DNA of 64,000 nt, taken from assembly GCF_963259705.1 (NCBI RefSeq), contig NC_081844.1:104372671-104436670 (forward strand). The letters run 5' to 3'. Of this stretch, positions 1 through 10,723 are shown piece by piece. The DNA comes from Myotis daubentonii. Lineage: Eukaryota; Chordata; Mammalia; Chiroptera; Vespertilionidae. The position numbers and the translations under genes were made by a program. Numbering within the stretch: the stretch's first letter is position 1; each line of letters begins with the position of its first letter. Under the pieces are notes generated by a model. It worked only from the letters and a program-made list of their open reading frames with translations, ran no database searches and was not told the DNA's origin.

Positions 1-654
1 AGGATCTGAATTCTAGGAAGACTACAGGTAGGTCATTTCCCATTCACTAACTCACTATCTTGTAGCCTCAGCATCACACAGCGTCTTTGGTGGCCAGGCC
101 CCAGGTGACCATCTGTGAGCTGGCGTAGCATCAGGAGCATCTTAGATGATTTACAGATGTTCAAGTTTAAACATAGAGGTTGTCTGTCTAGACAGCTAGT
201 CAAACCTTTTCACAGCTCCCATGAGTCCTGCCCTGACTCTCCCTCCATCCAGCTGTGGGATGACTGACATGTTGGAAACCTTAGCGACATATACTTTTCT
301 AAACATGGAATCTTGAAGTGAGAAAATTGAATGAGGACTATAGTACCCTACTAGAAAGGGTTCACAAGAGAAGGAATGTGTTTAAAACCCCACAGTCTAG
401 CAAGCTAAGAACTTGAGCTTAGGTCTTTGGATTTGAAAGTCGCTGTTGTTCCACCAAATAACCTGAATATTAAGAAATATCTTGCCTTTCCCCCACATTT
501 AAGAGTATTGATCGTCTGTGGAAACAATTAAGGCATCTTCTGTATCTGCCAGCGGGCAGTACAGACGTGAAGATTCTGACCCTTTAGAAGCCCACATTTC
601 TGAGATGTCAACAACTGTTCAAGAGGCAATTGGTTTCAAGCATATGAGAATAAA
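1..654. other. Intergenic, nothing recognised
   Basis: No exon, RNA gene or identifiable repeat was seen in this stretch. Confidence 0.5.
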
Positions 655-731
655 TGGCATTGGTTTGCTAGGGCTACTGTGATACAGTACCATAAAATGG
701 GTGGCTTAAACAACAGAAATTTATTGTCTTA

Positions 732-940
732 CTAGAGGCCCAGTGCATGAAATTTGTGCACAGGTAGGGTCCCTAGGCCTGGTTGGCGATCACGGCTGAT
801 TGGGGCCTTCTGGCTGCCAAACAGGGCCTTTCTTCAGTCCATGCCACACCCCTGGTGGTCAGCGCACATCACAGTGAGTGATCAAACTCCCAGTCTCCTG
901 GTCGAACTCCTGAGGGGACACTTTGCATATTAGCCATATA
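732..940 (-). mobile_element. HeliBat-type Helitron 3' portion (minus strand)
   Basis: Begins with CTAG at 732-735, followed by GGGCCTC-like sequence and the 3' palindrome (GTGCATGAAATTTGTGCAC-like). It ends near GCATATTAGCC, after which simple repeats take over, so the 5' terminus is lost. Confidence 0.8.
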
Positions 941-984
941 TATATATATATGCTGGTACACAGAAATATATATATATATATATA

Positions 985-1035
<51 letters not shown>

Positions 1036-1098
1036 GATATAGTTATAGATATAGATATAGATATAGATATAGATAGATATAGATATAGATATAGATAG
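938..1098. repeat. Compound microsatellite (TA)n, (GA)n, (ATAGAT)n
   Basis: Two TA tracts lie at about 938-950 and 966-986. They are followed by (GA)23 at 988-1033 and ATAGAT hexamer repeats at 1045-1098. Open frames here are artefacts. Confidence 0.95.
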
Positions 1099-1568
1099 TT
1101 CTGTAGCCCAGAAATTGAAAACCAAGGTGTTTGCAGGTAGGGATCATTCTCTCAGAGGGCTGTGAGAGAGGATCTGTTCCAGGCCTCTGTCTGGTTCATA
1201 TATGGCTGTCTTCTCTCTATGCATATCTGTCTCTGTGTCCACATTTTACCATTTTATAATGACACCAGTGATACTGAGGAAGAGCCCACACTTAATAAAG
1301 GACTCTTTCCAAATAAGGACACATTCTTTGGAACTGAAGGCTAGGACTTAAATATATGAATTTAGGGGAAACACAATTGAACCCATAGCACTCTTAAATC
1401 ACTGTTTCCCAAATTTTAGCCATTTATGTATGAACCAGCATCACATCTTTGCTATAACCATCTCTATGATTACTCATTAATATTTAAAAATAAAATACTG
1501 AAGTAGATTTAATGTAAAAGATAACTTTAGCACTTGTATTAATAGTAAACCAATGCTTTTCTAATATA

Positions 1569-1694
1569 CAAGGTGGGGCAAAAGTAGGTTTACAGTTGCT
1601 CATATGGAAAATAATACAATAATTAATAAGAATATAATAATATGCTCTGTGTTTTATGTATTCACAACTGTAAACCTATTTTTGCCACACCCTG
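1569..1694. mobile_element. Mariner-type MITE
   Basis: 126-bp element with inverted repeats of about 27 bp (CAAGGTGGGGCAAAAGTAGG at the left, its complement at the right) and A/T-rich interior. A TA lies on the left flank and a mutated TG on the right. The size, ends and TA target fit Tc1/mariner. Confidence 0.75.
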
Positions 1695-1698
1695 TGTA

Positions 1699-2113
1699 GT
1701 ATTTCCACCACACAGAAATAATAGACATAAATAACCTCATGAACATAGACTCATAGTTGTAGTTAAATAATTAGGAAGTGGTGAGTTTTGAGTACTTACT
1801 ACCTTTAAAATATAATTGTATTCCCTTGTAAATTTATAGAATTATATTTTTAATAATGGCTATTTTTAGCAATTGCCTCACAGAATTCATGAAATTTTAA
1901 CAACTGCTTCTTGCAAAACAAAATGGGTTGGCCTCAGCATACCAGTGTGATCACACCATGTTAATGTTGATGCTACAGCAATCCATGTGTTGCTGTAAAC
2001 TAGGCAGTTCTAGCTGGTAGAACATGCTAAAACATCCTTTAAGAATATATTAATTACAGCCTTTTTTATAATTGTAAATATTTTCAAAATCTAAATATCC
2101 ACTGGTAGAAGAA
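1699..2113. other. Intergenic, A/T-rich, nothing recognised
   Basis: No gene or repeat identified. Confidence 0.5.
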
Positions 2114-2349
2114 TCCTATATAATAAAAGGGTAATAGGCAAATCGATCAAAAGGCGGAAAGACCGGCCGCTATGATGTGCACTGACCACCAGGGGGTAGA
2201 TGCTCAATGCAGGAGCTGCACCCTGGTGGTCAGTCTGCTCCCACAGGGGGCGTGCTGCTCAGCCTGGGCTGACGGCTGGCACAGGAGCAGTGCCAAGAGC
2301 TGCTGCCACCTCTGCGGCAGTGCTAAGGATGTCCGACTGCCTGCTTAAG
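2114..2349 (+). mobile_element. HeliBat-type Helitron, 5' portion, 3' truncated
   Basis: Starts with the canonical TCCTATATAATAAAAGGGTA after a host A. It contains the CCACCAGGGGG / CCCTGGTGGTCAGT inverted segment and runs to about 2349, where a TG/CG microsatellite replaces the expected 3' hairpin and CTAG. Confidence 0.85.
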
Positions 2350-2354
2350 TCATC

Positions 2355-2383
2355 ATGTGTGTGTGTGCGTGCGCGCGTGTGTG
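2355..2383. repeat. TG/CG microsatellite
   Basis: Short alternating purine-pyrimidine run at the broken 3' edge of the preceding Helitron. Confidence 0.9.
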
Positions 2384-3959
2384 TTAGGAAGTGGCAGGAC
2401 AAGTTACAGGAAAGAGGTGTGTAGAGCTAATAGAGGTGGGTCAGTCCAGCAGATTTTTGCGTTTCCCTTCTCTGACATCTTTGAGAAACCCATCCTCATA
2501 CACAGTCCATTCCCTGTGGCTCAATTTAGATCATCAATCACAGTGTCAGTGCACTCCTTACAGTTTGATACAGACATACTAAGAGAAAGAAGAAGGTCTC
2601 TCTGTTCCCCTGAATCCTAAATTATTAAGATAGGAATAGGAGATTGCTAACTGCCATTTTTCTCACAATGTGTCAAAAGCCTGGCTGAAGACTTCTAGTA
2701 GAAACCAAAGCCAAGAGATTAGAAAAAGAAAGAGCTCCTTGATATCATTTGATACCTTGGATCAGACAATATCTGAAGCCTTCTTTGAGAATCTCAGTAA
2801 TATCATCCATAAATTTTTCTTTTGTGTCTATTCCAATCTGAGCTCTGTTTTTACCTTGTGCAACCAAAAGAATACCTCCTAATTCACTTCACCCAGTGTA
2901 GAAGATATTTAAAATTCTAAAGGAAGGCTGGGGGTAATAAAAAGTATGGCACTCCTAACAGATTACCAAAGCCCAACCCAAGAATCTTTCACCCAAGGTT
3001 TCCTTGATCTGGATAAAATTCAGATTTTGTCTTTTTCACATGGGACCTTCTTAGACACTCTGGTCCTCAAAGAGTTTGCACTCACCCCAGGCTACTGTGA
3101 GGTGACCTCCCTGCCCAATTAAGCCCTGCCCAGGTCCCTACACCAACATCAGCCCACTTGGAAGTGTGGGAGAGGAGAATGGAGCAATCATGGCCCCAGT
3201 TGGCAGACTTGAGGGAAACCTTCCCAGACTCTGTACCTCATCAAACTTCACAGTATACTAGTTGATTTATGAGAAGAGGTTATTAAAGCATATAAGAGCC
3301 CCTGCTGGAGAGAAAATTATCTGTATAAACAAAGTGTTATTATGGGATTCAGAAAGGCCACATACAGGAAAGGTCATTAAAATAAAACAAACTGGCATAT
3401 CAATCTCTTCTAAATCACTGAACTCACATGAGAGATGTTAAATATCTTTATATCTCACAGGTTCCTTTTTGATCATTAGTCCTTCTAGCTCAGGAGGGGA
3501 CATTCTCAGATGCTAAACTGCTGAGTACTTTAAATTAGAGGGAATTTCTAAGACATAAATTGTGAAGTGGGATTTTTGAAAGGGCTCAATTAGAGATTGC
3601 CTAGTAATACAGAGAAGACATTTGAGTCCCTGAAGTGCTATTTTCTCTCCTACAAATGAAAGACTAATTTTTTTCCCTTTGCTTCATTTGACAAGATTTG
3701 ATGTTTTCCACTCTCTCCTAACGAGAGAAATGGACAACAGTCACACTGTATAACAGTGGTGTACGTCACAAAAATAATTTTAAGGCTTTGGGTTAAGAAA
3801 ACAAATCTTCTTAGTAGATCAGTTTGTATTAAGAAGAAAAAAAAATTTGAGCTAGGGCCAGATTTCTCCCATGGAAATCATATTAGTAAACAGTTGGTTC
3901 CATTAAGATGTTTTACTCAACTTTGGTTCTCTGAGCCAGATTCCTTTGTGGGATTTTTT

Positions 3960-3961
<2 letters not shown>
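2384..3961. other. Intergenic, nothing recognised
   Basis: No exon or assignable element. The open frames near 2391-2882 have no recognisable protein character. Confidence 0.5.

Positions 3962-4014
<53 letters not shown>
3962..4014. repeat. (GT)26 microsatellite
   Basis: Uninterrupted GT run of about 53 bp followed by a short GTT run. Likely polymorphic. Confidence 0.97.
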
Positions 4015-4015
<1 letters not shown>

Positions 4016-4299
4016 TTTTTGTTGTTGTTGTTTTGTGTTTATTAAAGCTGGGAACAGTGAAACAAAGAAAGGGCTTAAGATGGAAAAACAAATTCACAGC
4101 AATAGGAGTGAGCCTAGACTGGCTATCTAGACTCAGGAAAGGAAGTCACAGTAAGGGAAATGAGTCACAATGGGCTGCGTGGACTCAGGAAAGGAGAGGC
4201 AAAAGAAGGGCCCTTGGAGATAGTTTCAGGGGGTTAGTCTAGGACAAGCTGCTGCTGCTGCCCACTGCTCTCCTGGTTGCAAGTCTCCTGGGAACCTTT

Positions 4300-4508
4300 A
4301 TTTATTTTTAATATACTTTCATTGATTTCAGAGAGGAAGGGAGAGGGAAAGAGAGAAACATCAATGATGTGAATCACACTGATCAGCTGCCTCCTGCACG
4401 CCTCTTACTGGGGATCAAGCTTGTAACCCGGGCATGTGCCCTTGACCAGAATTGAACCCAGGACCCTTCAGTCTGATACGCTATCCTCTGAGCCAAACCA
4501 GCTAGGGC
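4300..4508 (-). mobile_element. Ves SINE (minus strand)
   Basis: Reverse complement of a tRNA-derived SINE. The tail (TATTTATTTTTAATATACTT) is at the left. The tRNA-like head (GCCCTAGCTGGTTTGGCTCA in sense) is at the right. B-box-like sequence is visible. Confidence 0.88.
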
Positions 4509-6204
4509 AATCCTGGGAACCTTTAGAGCTTAGGAGAAAAAAAGTAAAAGTACATGTCTGAGGGAAAGTGGAAAATGCTCAACATGCTCCCATCCCCTTT
4601 GTTCTTAACAAGGAGTTTTGAAAGCCCATCTCAGACTACTGATATATATTCTACAAGCATATGAGCAATATAATGTGCCTTTGATTTCCCTTTTGTTCAT
4701 TCTTTGGACCTTTAATTCTGGAGTTTAAAGACAATAATATTACACAAAAATATTCTCAAAAGTTTTGTTTGCAACATTTAATTTGGTGCAATTAAATGGT
4801 GGCATAAAGATATCATGATGGTATTTTAGCCAGGGGCCTTAGCACTACCTGAATTCTTACCTTGGGTACACACTATTACTGTATAATGTCTCCAAGGGAG
4901 GTATTAAATGAAAGAGGCAAAATAGAGGGGACTTAACCCCAAATGCCAAAGCATAATTCAAGCAAACTGGGCTCGATTACATAGAGAGCTCCTATAGCCA
5001 ATGATGCAGATTTAAATGAGCTAAAAGCCAGTAGGAAGACTATTCTATATCAACAAGATCCAATCAGTTTGATTGCTTATCTCTGCAGTTGCAGCTGAAT
5101 TGGGCATTCTTAGGATATAGTGGAAAACAAGCATCCAAAGACAGGTGGCTGAACTTCTCCCAATGTAGCCGAACCAGGCCAGTATACCATCCCAAAAGAG
5201 GAGAAACAGGTTTTCAACCATGTACTGTGACTCCACCCAAAGGGCCAACTCTAGCCATAATTCCCTTTTTGTAATGAAAAGGAGAAGTTCAAAGACCTCT
5301 TCCCCATTCTTTAAAAACAAAAATGTGAAAATCTCTCACACCCAACATTATGTATGTTAACATATGTCTACTTGGCTCATTTAGGAGATCCACTATCTCA
5401 TGCATTGGTGCTGTCTTCTATATAATGCTAGACCTAATTAGTCATACAATGTAATAGGTTTTGACACACAAGAGAACTGAATTATAATATGTACTAGAGT
5501 CCCCATAGTTATACTCAAAGTCCTCCAAGTCTATTTTAATGTATTCATGCTGTGAATATCTATAATTTTTCTGTTTAGAATCTTTTTATCTTTCTTCTAG
5601 TAGTTATAACCCAATTTTCCTCACATTCAATCCATGTGCTTCCAGTAGAATTGACTCTACCCTTAACTCCAGAATGGAGTGAATGGCTCAGACCTGGCTA
5701 AAGTCCTGCATTCTGATGGCATTACTAATCAAAGCAAAGATAAACCCAGGGACTCACCTAATGCAATCAAAGTAGACACCAGCATGATTTCTGGAAATTC
5801 TGGATAAAGATGCTGCTTACTCCTTTTCACTGGCTTTCAACATAAAAGCAGGCAGCTCCAAGAGATGAAGAGAGTCATCTTTCAAGCATGAGAAAGGAGC
5901 CATTAAAATGTAGACAACACTAAGGTCACATAGCTGAGAAATTTATAGAGAAAAACTGCATTCTAAAGACACTGTTTGGACCCTGAGTAAGGCATATCTG
6001 AAGCTGGTATGTCCATGAATTGCTTGATTTATAAAATCTAATAAATTATTTTCAATGTTTAAACAAGTTTGAGTTGAGTTTTTATCTTTTGTAGAATAAA
6101 AGAATGCCATAAATGATACACATATGCACATTTTAAAAAATTACCCAGAATAAAATAACACCAAAGGATAAAGATAATTCTATAAACTCACACACTAATT
6201 GTAA
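4509..6204. other. Intergenic, nothing recognised
   Basis: No supported feature. The open frame at 5045-5320 on the minus strand shows no familiar domain. Confidence 0.5.
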
Positions 6205-6415
6205 AAATTAGATAAAAAAATTTTTGAGTACTTACTGTGGGCCAGACATTCTAGCAACAAATTCATCAGAGAGGTGTTATTACTTTTCCTCCTTTACATA
6301 TGAGGAAAGTGCAACATAGAGGTCAGGAAACATGCCCAAGGTCACTTAGTAATAAGCTGGCACTCCAATGATTACCCAGAGCTTATGTGCACACCTGCTG
6401 TATTCTACCACTAAG
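6205..6415 (-). mobile_element. MIR SINE fragment (minus strand)
   Basis: Diagnostic reversed MIR features: TTTACATATGAGGAAAGTGC and CCAAGGTCACTTAGTAA, in the MIR core order. Confidence 0.65.
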
Positions 6416-6866
6416 ACCTCAAAAGAAGATACTTTTCAACACTCACTAGCTATAAGGTATCTGGGTCATCGTATGGTGTAAAATATCAAAAGGTGAAATA
6501 AAGGTGAAAATGAAGAGCCTCAAATAAAGATATATCTTTAATCTGCAATATAACTAGAGCCCATGAACAATTTCCATGTTAAGAGAATGGTCTTAAGAAT
6601 TAGTCTTTTTAGTCATGGGCACAATGGCAGGTGTTTTGGAAATGACAGGTGGGAAAGAGGTGGAAATTAGGATGTGGGGAAATGGGGTACAAAAGCTAAG
6701 GTTTCAATTTCCAGTTGACTTCACAATCTTAGGTCCCCTCTTATAGGGTGGTTCAGGCAGCAGTGTGTTCCAGCAGGGCCAGCAGTGATAGTCAAAAGCA
6801 GTCAGATACAATACCGGTACTGAAAACCTGAGTAATCAGTTCATGACTAGCAGGCTCTCAGTCCCT

Positions 6867-7052
6867 GTTATGGGCTAAATTGTGTTCCCTAGAAAAAGTA
6901 TACATTGAAGCCCTAACCCCAGTACCCCAGAAATGAATTGCATTTGGACATAGGACCTTTACCAGGTAATTAAGCTAAAATGAAGCTGTTATGGTAGATT
7001 CTAATCCAATTTGATTATACTAAGAGGAGATTACAACACACAGAGATATCAA

Positions 7053-7092
<40 letters not shown>

Positions 7093-7262
7093 TAAAGGAC
7101 CATGTGAGGACATAGCAAGAAGATAGCTGCCTGCAAGCCAAGGAGAAAGACCTCTGAAGAAAGCAAACATGTGATGCCTTTATTTTGGATGTCTAGTTTC
7201 CAAAACTGTAAGAAAATAGATTTCTGTTGTTTAACCCACCCAGTCTGTGGTATCTATACTGG
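6867..7262 (+). repeat. MLT1-type MaLR LTR with internal (AC)18
   Basis: Starts TGTTATGGGCTAAATTGTGT and ends with the typical TTCTGTTGTTTAACCCACCC and CAGTCTGTGGTATCT. An AC microsatellite occupies 7055-7090. A Helitron directly abuts the right end. Confidence 0.75.
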
Positions 7263-7387
7263 TCAATACTAGTAATAATAAAAGTGTAATATGCACATCG
7301 ACTGAGTGGCTGGTCCAGACAACTTTCCAGAGGAAGCAGGGCTGTGAAGGCCTACTCTTGCACGCATTTCATTCATTGGGCCTCTAG
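7263..7387 (+). mobile_element. Short non-autonomous Helitron
   Basis: 125-bp deletion derivative: degenerate 5' end (TC...AATAATAAAAGTGTAATATG), 3' GCACGCATTTCATTCATTGG and GGCCTCTAG ending at 7387 followed by T. Confidence 0.75.
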
Positions 7388-7573
7388 TTTTGATATGAAA
7401 GCCATAGCAAATTGAAGTAGTCTCTAACTGAGAGTTCAAGCTAAAAGATACAGTCAGGGCCACCCAATGGATGGTTGCTCTAAATCAATCTGGGTAGAGT
7501 TTACTAAAAGCTAGGCAAGTGCCATAGTTCCCAACCAAATGGAGAACTGGAATACTGAAATGAATGCCTAGGG

Positions 7574-7808
7574 CAGTGATGGCGAACCTATGACACGCGT
7601 GTCAGAAGTGACACGCGAACTCATTTTTTTGGTTGATTTTTCTTTGTGAAATGGCATTTAAATATATAAAATAAATATCAAAAATATAAGCCTTTGTTTT
7701 ACTATGATTGCAAATATCAAAAAATTTCTATATGTGACATGGCACCAGGCTTAAGTTAGGGTTTTTCAAAATGCTGACACGCCGAGTTCAAAAGGTTCGC
7801 CATCACTG
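7574..7808. mobile_element. Non-autonomous hAT element with perfect 8-bp TSD
   Basis: 235 bp bounded by 16-bp inverted repeats (CAGTGATGGCGAACCT) and by perfect duplications GCCTAGGG at 7566-7573 and 7809-7816. There is no transposase coding. The ends and 8-bp TSD are diagnostic of hAT. The TIR resembles the OposCharlie group known to have moved horizontally between tetrapods. Confidence 0.92.
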
Positions 7809-7884
7809 GCCTAGGGAAAGCAAAATTATAGAGTCTGGCCAATGGGTATTGTTTGACAGGCACTGGATCAGATACCCAGAGTAA

Positions 7885-8060
7885 ACTTCTCGCTCTGTTA
7901 CTACCTAGCTGTGTGACCCTGTGTATATCTTTAAATACTCTGAGCCTGACTTTTTTAACATCTGAGAATCCCTATCTCATGGATGTAGCAAGGATTAAAT
8001 TAGAAGAGATAATATTAAACAAAAAAAACCACTTAGTGCAGTTCCAAAACCATAGTTACT
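7885..8060 (+). mobile_element. MIR SINE fragment
   Basis: Contains the MIR core (CTAGCTGTGTGACC) and the downstream AAGGATTAAAT-like segment. Confidence 0.65.
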
Positions 8061-9988
8061 CAATAAATGAAACCCATTTGGTAACCAAGTTTTGGTGGAT
8101 GGTGGATGCTCACCCTAGTTAGAACCTATGACTTCCAGCCTGACTCATTACATTGCTCGTGGCTGGCGGGCCTTAGTATTTTGGCCTCCTGCCTGCCTTG
8201 GTGGAGATTAACTTCCTTACTGGGTTATGTTGGCTGGAGCAGAAGTTCAAGGCACAAAACTGAGCAGGCTGAGAATCTAGGACTGAGATTATTCCCCCCA
8301 CACATACATAAAAAAAATTATCTATTGGGGTCATCTTAGAACAAAAAAGGACAACACCAAACATGGGTTCCAGCATCCTGTTTAGCATCCTCTTCAAAGC
8401 ACTCTGCGTAAACCACCAGACCTCCCTTGAATATAGTGGGAGAAAGCTCCAGATGAGGACATTCCAGAAGAAGTATGCAAGGAAAGGGTCATCATTTTGA
8501 TATGTAGATGTCATATGCCTAAAAAAAACAGCTCTTAAATAATCAAAAACACACGAAAGAGCAAGCAGTGAATTAGGGCTACACATGTAAAATGCCCCGG
8601 ATCACGGCTACACTAAAATGTAAATGATTTTTTCGTCAATTATGATTCTAAGAGAGGAGTTTTATAAAAACGAAAGCTAGATTTTAAAAATACTTCTTGA
8701 GATTCAGCCATGTTAGGGAGGAAATAATTTTTCTTGAGACATTTCCATCAAGGATGACTTTGTTTTCTCTCTGCTGAATAAAAAACACATCTACAACGCC
8801 AAACTATTAGAACAAGACTGATCCTGTTATGACAAATATCACTGCCTCAGCCAATGGTCCACTCATTGCACAATGTATTTAATAAACATTTCCAGAACCA
8901 CCGATAATGGAAAAACTATGAATGCCATTTCCTGTTGAATGGTCTGGAGCAAGCCTAATGGGAGAACCACACATTCTGAGCGGGTCTCTGGTGTTGAACC
9001 TAATAGAGTGTTTATTCAAACCATCTCTAGGGATCATGGCTGGAAATGGGTAAGGGAGGAGGAACCAGAATCATGGAGAAGTCAAAATAGTCGCCAGGAA
9101 AACTACTTCAGATGTTAAATTAGAATGGTGAGGCAAGGACAGAAATTGGAAGCTAACACTCTTAGCATATATGAAACTAATGCATAAGTGGGAGAGAAAT
9201 GGGAAGTCAGAACTGGAGCTAGGTAAATAAAGAGTACAGCATTGGACATCAACTGAAATCTATTTCCTGACATATATTGTTGGGAAAACCAAGCCTATTA
9301 CTGCAACCTTTTACTTCCAATAATTGCAACTAACCTACAAATTTAAAACCAAAACAAGTAAAAACCTGATATTGAAAATTGGGTATCTGTGGGCCAAGTC
9401 TAGTTGTGTTTCATTTGCAGAGCATTTTGAAAAATGAACTGGTTGTTACAATGTGGAACTTATACCTTATATTTATCTCATTCCCCTTATACCTCATTCC
9501 CCTGGCCTTATACCTTATATTTTCATGGGTAAATGATGGTGGCAGTAGGGGGGACTTCCACACTACAAGCTTTCTCATCTCCCTCCCTGATAGGTAGGAG
9601 GCTAGATCTGGTATTCATTGGTCCCCATTTCTTAATATCCAGCTCCTCATTCTATTAACAGTCTGAGAGCACTATGATCCCTCTTCCCTTACAAGGAAGT
9701 TCTGCACACACGTTTCTTCTGGGGAGGGTAGTAATGAGAAAAGATAATTGGCTGCAGATTTAGCCTTGTTCTTCAATGAGTTTTATCAGAAATAATGTTG
9801 ACATCCTGATCTCCATCTGTCTTATTCCTGTCTTACTCATTTCTCAATTGGCAATGTACTCAAGATAAGAGATGGCATGTTATTATTAATTGGCTCTCAT
9901 GAACTACAAGATGTTGCCAGCATTTTAACCATTGGGAAAATTTATATGAAGATCTAGGTTTCTGACTTTCATTAAAAAATGGAAAGTC
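8061..9988. other. Intergenic, nothing recognised
   Basis: No gene or assignable repeat. The minus-strand frame at 8173-8586 (137 codons) has no recognisable motif and is probably chance. Confidence 0.5.
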
Positions 9989-10214
9989 GCCGAAACCGGT
10001 TTGGCTCAGTGGATAGAGCGTCGGCCTGCGGACTGAAAGGTCCCAGGTTCGATTCCGGTCAAGGGCATGTACCTGGGTTGCGGGCACATCCCCAGTAGGA
10101 GATGTGCAGGAGGCAGCTGATTGATGTTTCTCTCTCATCGATGTTTCTAACTCTCTATCTCTCTCCCTTCCTCTCTGTAAAAAATCAATAAAATATATTT
10201 TTTTTTTAAAAAAA
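9989..10214 (+). mobile_element. Full-length Ves SINE
   Basis: Very well-preserved copy: tRNA-like head (CCGGTTTGGCTCAGTGGATA), B box GGTTCGATTCC, then the CT-rich tail and an A/T end. A near-perfect duplication containing GGAAAGTC flanks it (9981-9988 and 10215-10222). A recent insertion. Confidence 0.95.
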
Positions 10215-10249
10215 GGAAAGTCTAGAAAGACTGGGACCATATTTACACA

Positions 10250-10723
10250 CTAGAGGCCCGTGCATAAAATTTGTGTAGGGAGTAGGGTGGGGTGGGGGGG
10301 AGGGGTGTCCCTCAGCCCGGCCTGCGCCCTCTATCAATCTGCAATCCGCAATCTGGGATCCCTTGGGTAGGGTCCCTAGGCCTGACCAGCACTTTCCTTT
10401 CCCCAGCGGCCAGCAGCTGGCCCCGCACTGCCACTGTCACTTCTTGCCATCTGTGCAGTGCTATCCCCCCTTCCCCACCATTGGTCCTCCCCCCCCATCA
10501 CCACTAGTGGGCAGGCGACAGGCGTGGGGTGCGATTGCTTGGCTGGCCTGGGCCTCCCTCTGTGGGGCGATTGTGGGGCGATGGTGGGGACCCCCAACAC
10601 ACCCACCTGGCTGGCCAGGCTGCAGTGCATGTCATAGCGTGGTCATCCGGAAGGTCGTCCAGATGGTCGTTATGCTGTTTGGTTGTTTGGTCAATTTGCA
10701 TATTGCACTTTTATTATTATAGA
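10250..10723 (-). mobile_element. HeliBat-type Helitron (minus strand)
   Basis: CTAG at 10250-10253, degenerate 3' palindrome, G-rich run, then the 5' end in reverse (CTTTTATTATTATAGA) followed by T. About 474 bp and non-autonomous. Confidence 0.88.

Larger units (their letters stand above)
655..1370 (-). repeat. MLT1-like MaLR LTR, split by a Helitron and microsatellites
   Basis: 655-731 matches the end of an MLT1-type LTR in reverse (GGCTTAAACAACAGAAATTTATT). The rest resumes near 1100 (CAGAAATTGAAAACCAAGGTG) and ends near 1370. The Helitron at 732 and a simple-sequence block separate the halves. Confidence 0.6.

Noticed and set aside
9989..10062. Candidate tRNA gene
   Set aside because: It has A- and B-box-like sequence but continues into a Ves SINE body with TSDs. 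No independent cloverleaf with a proper acceptor stem was evident.
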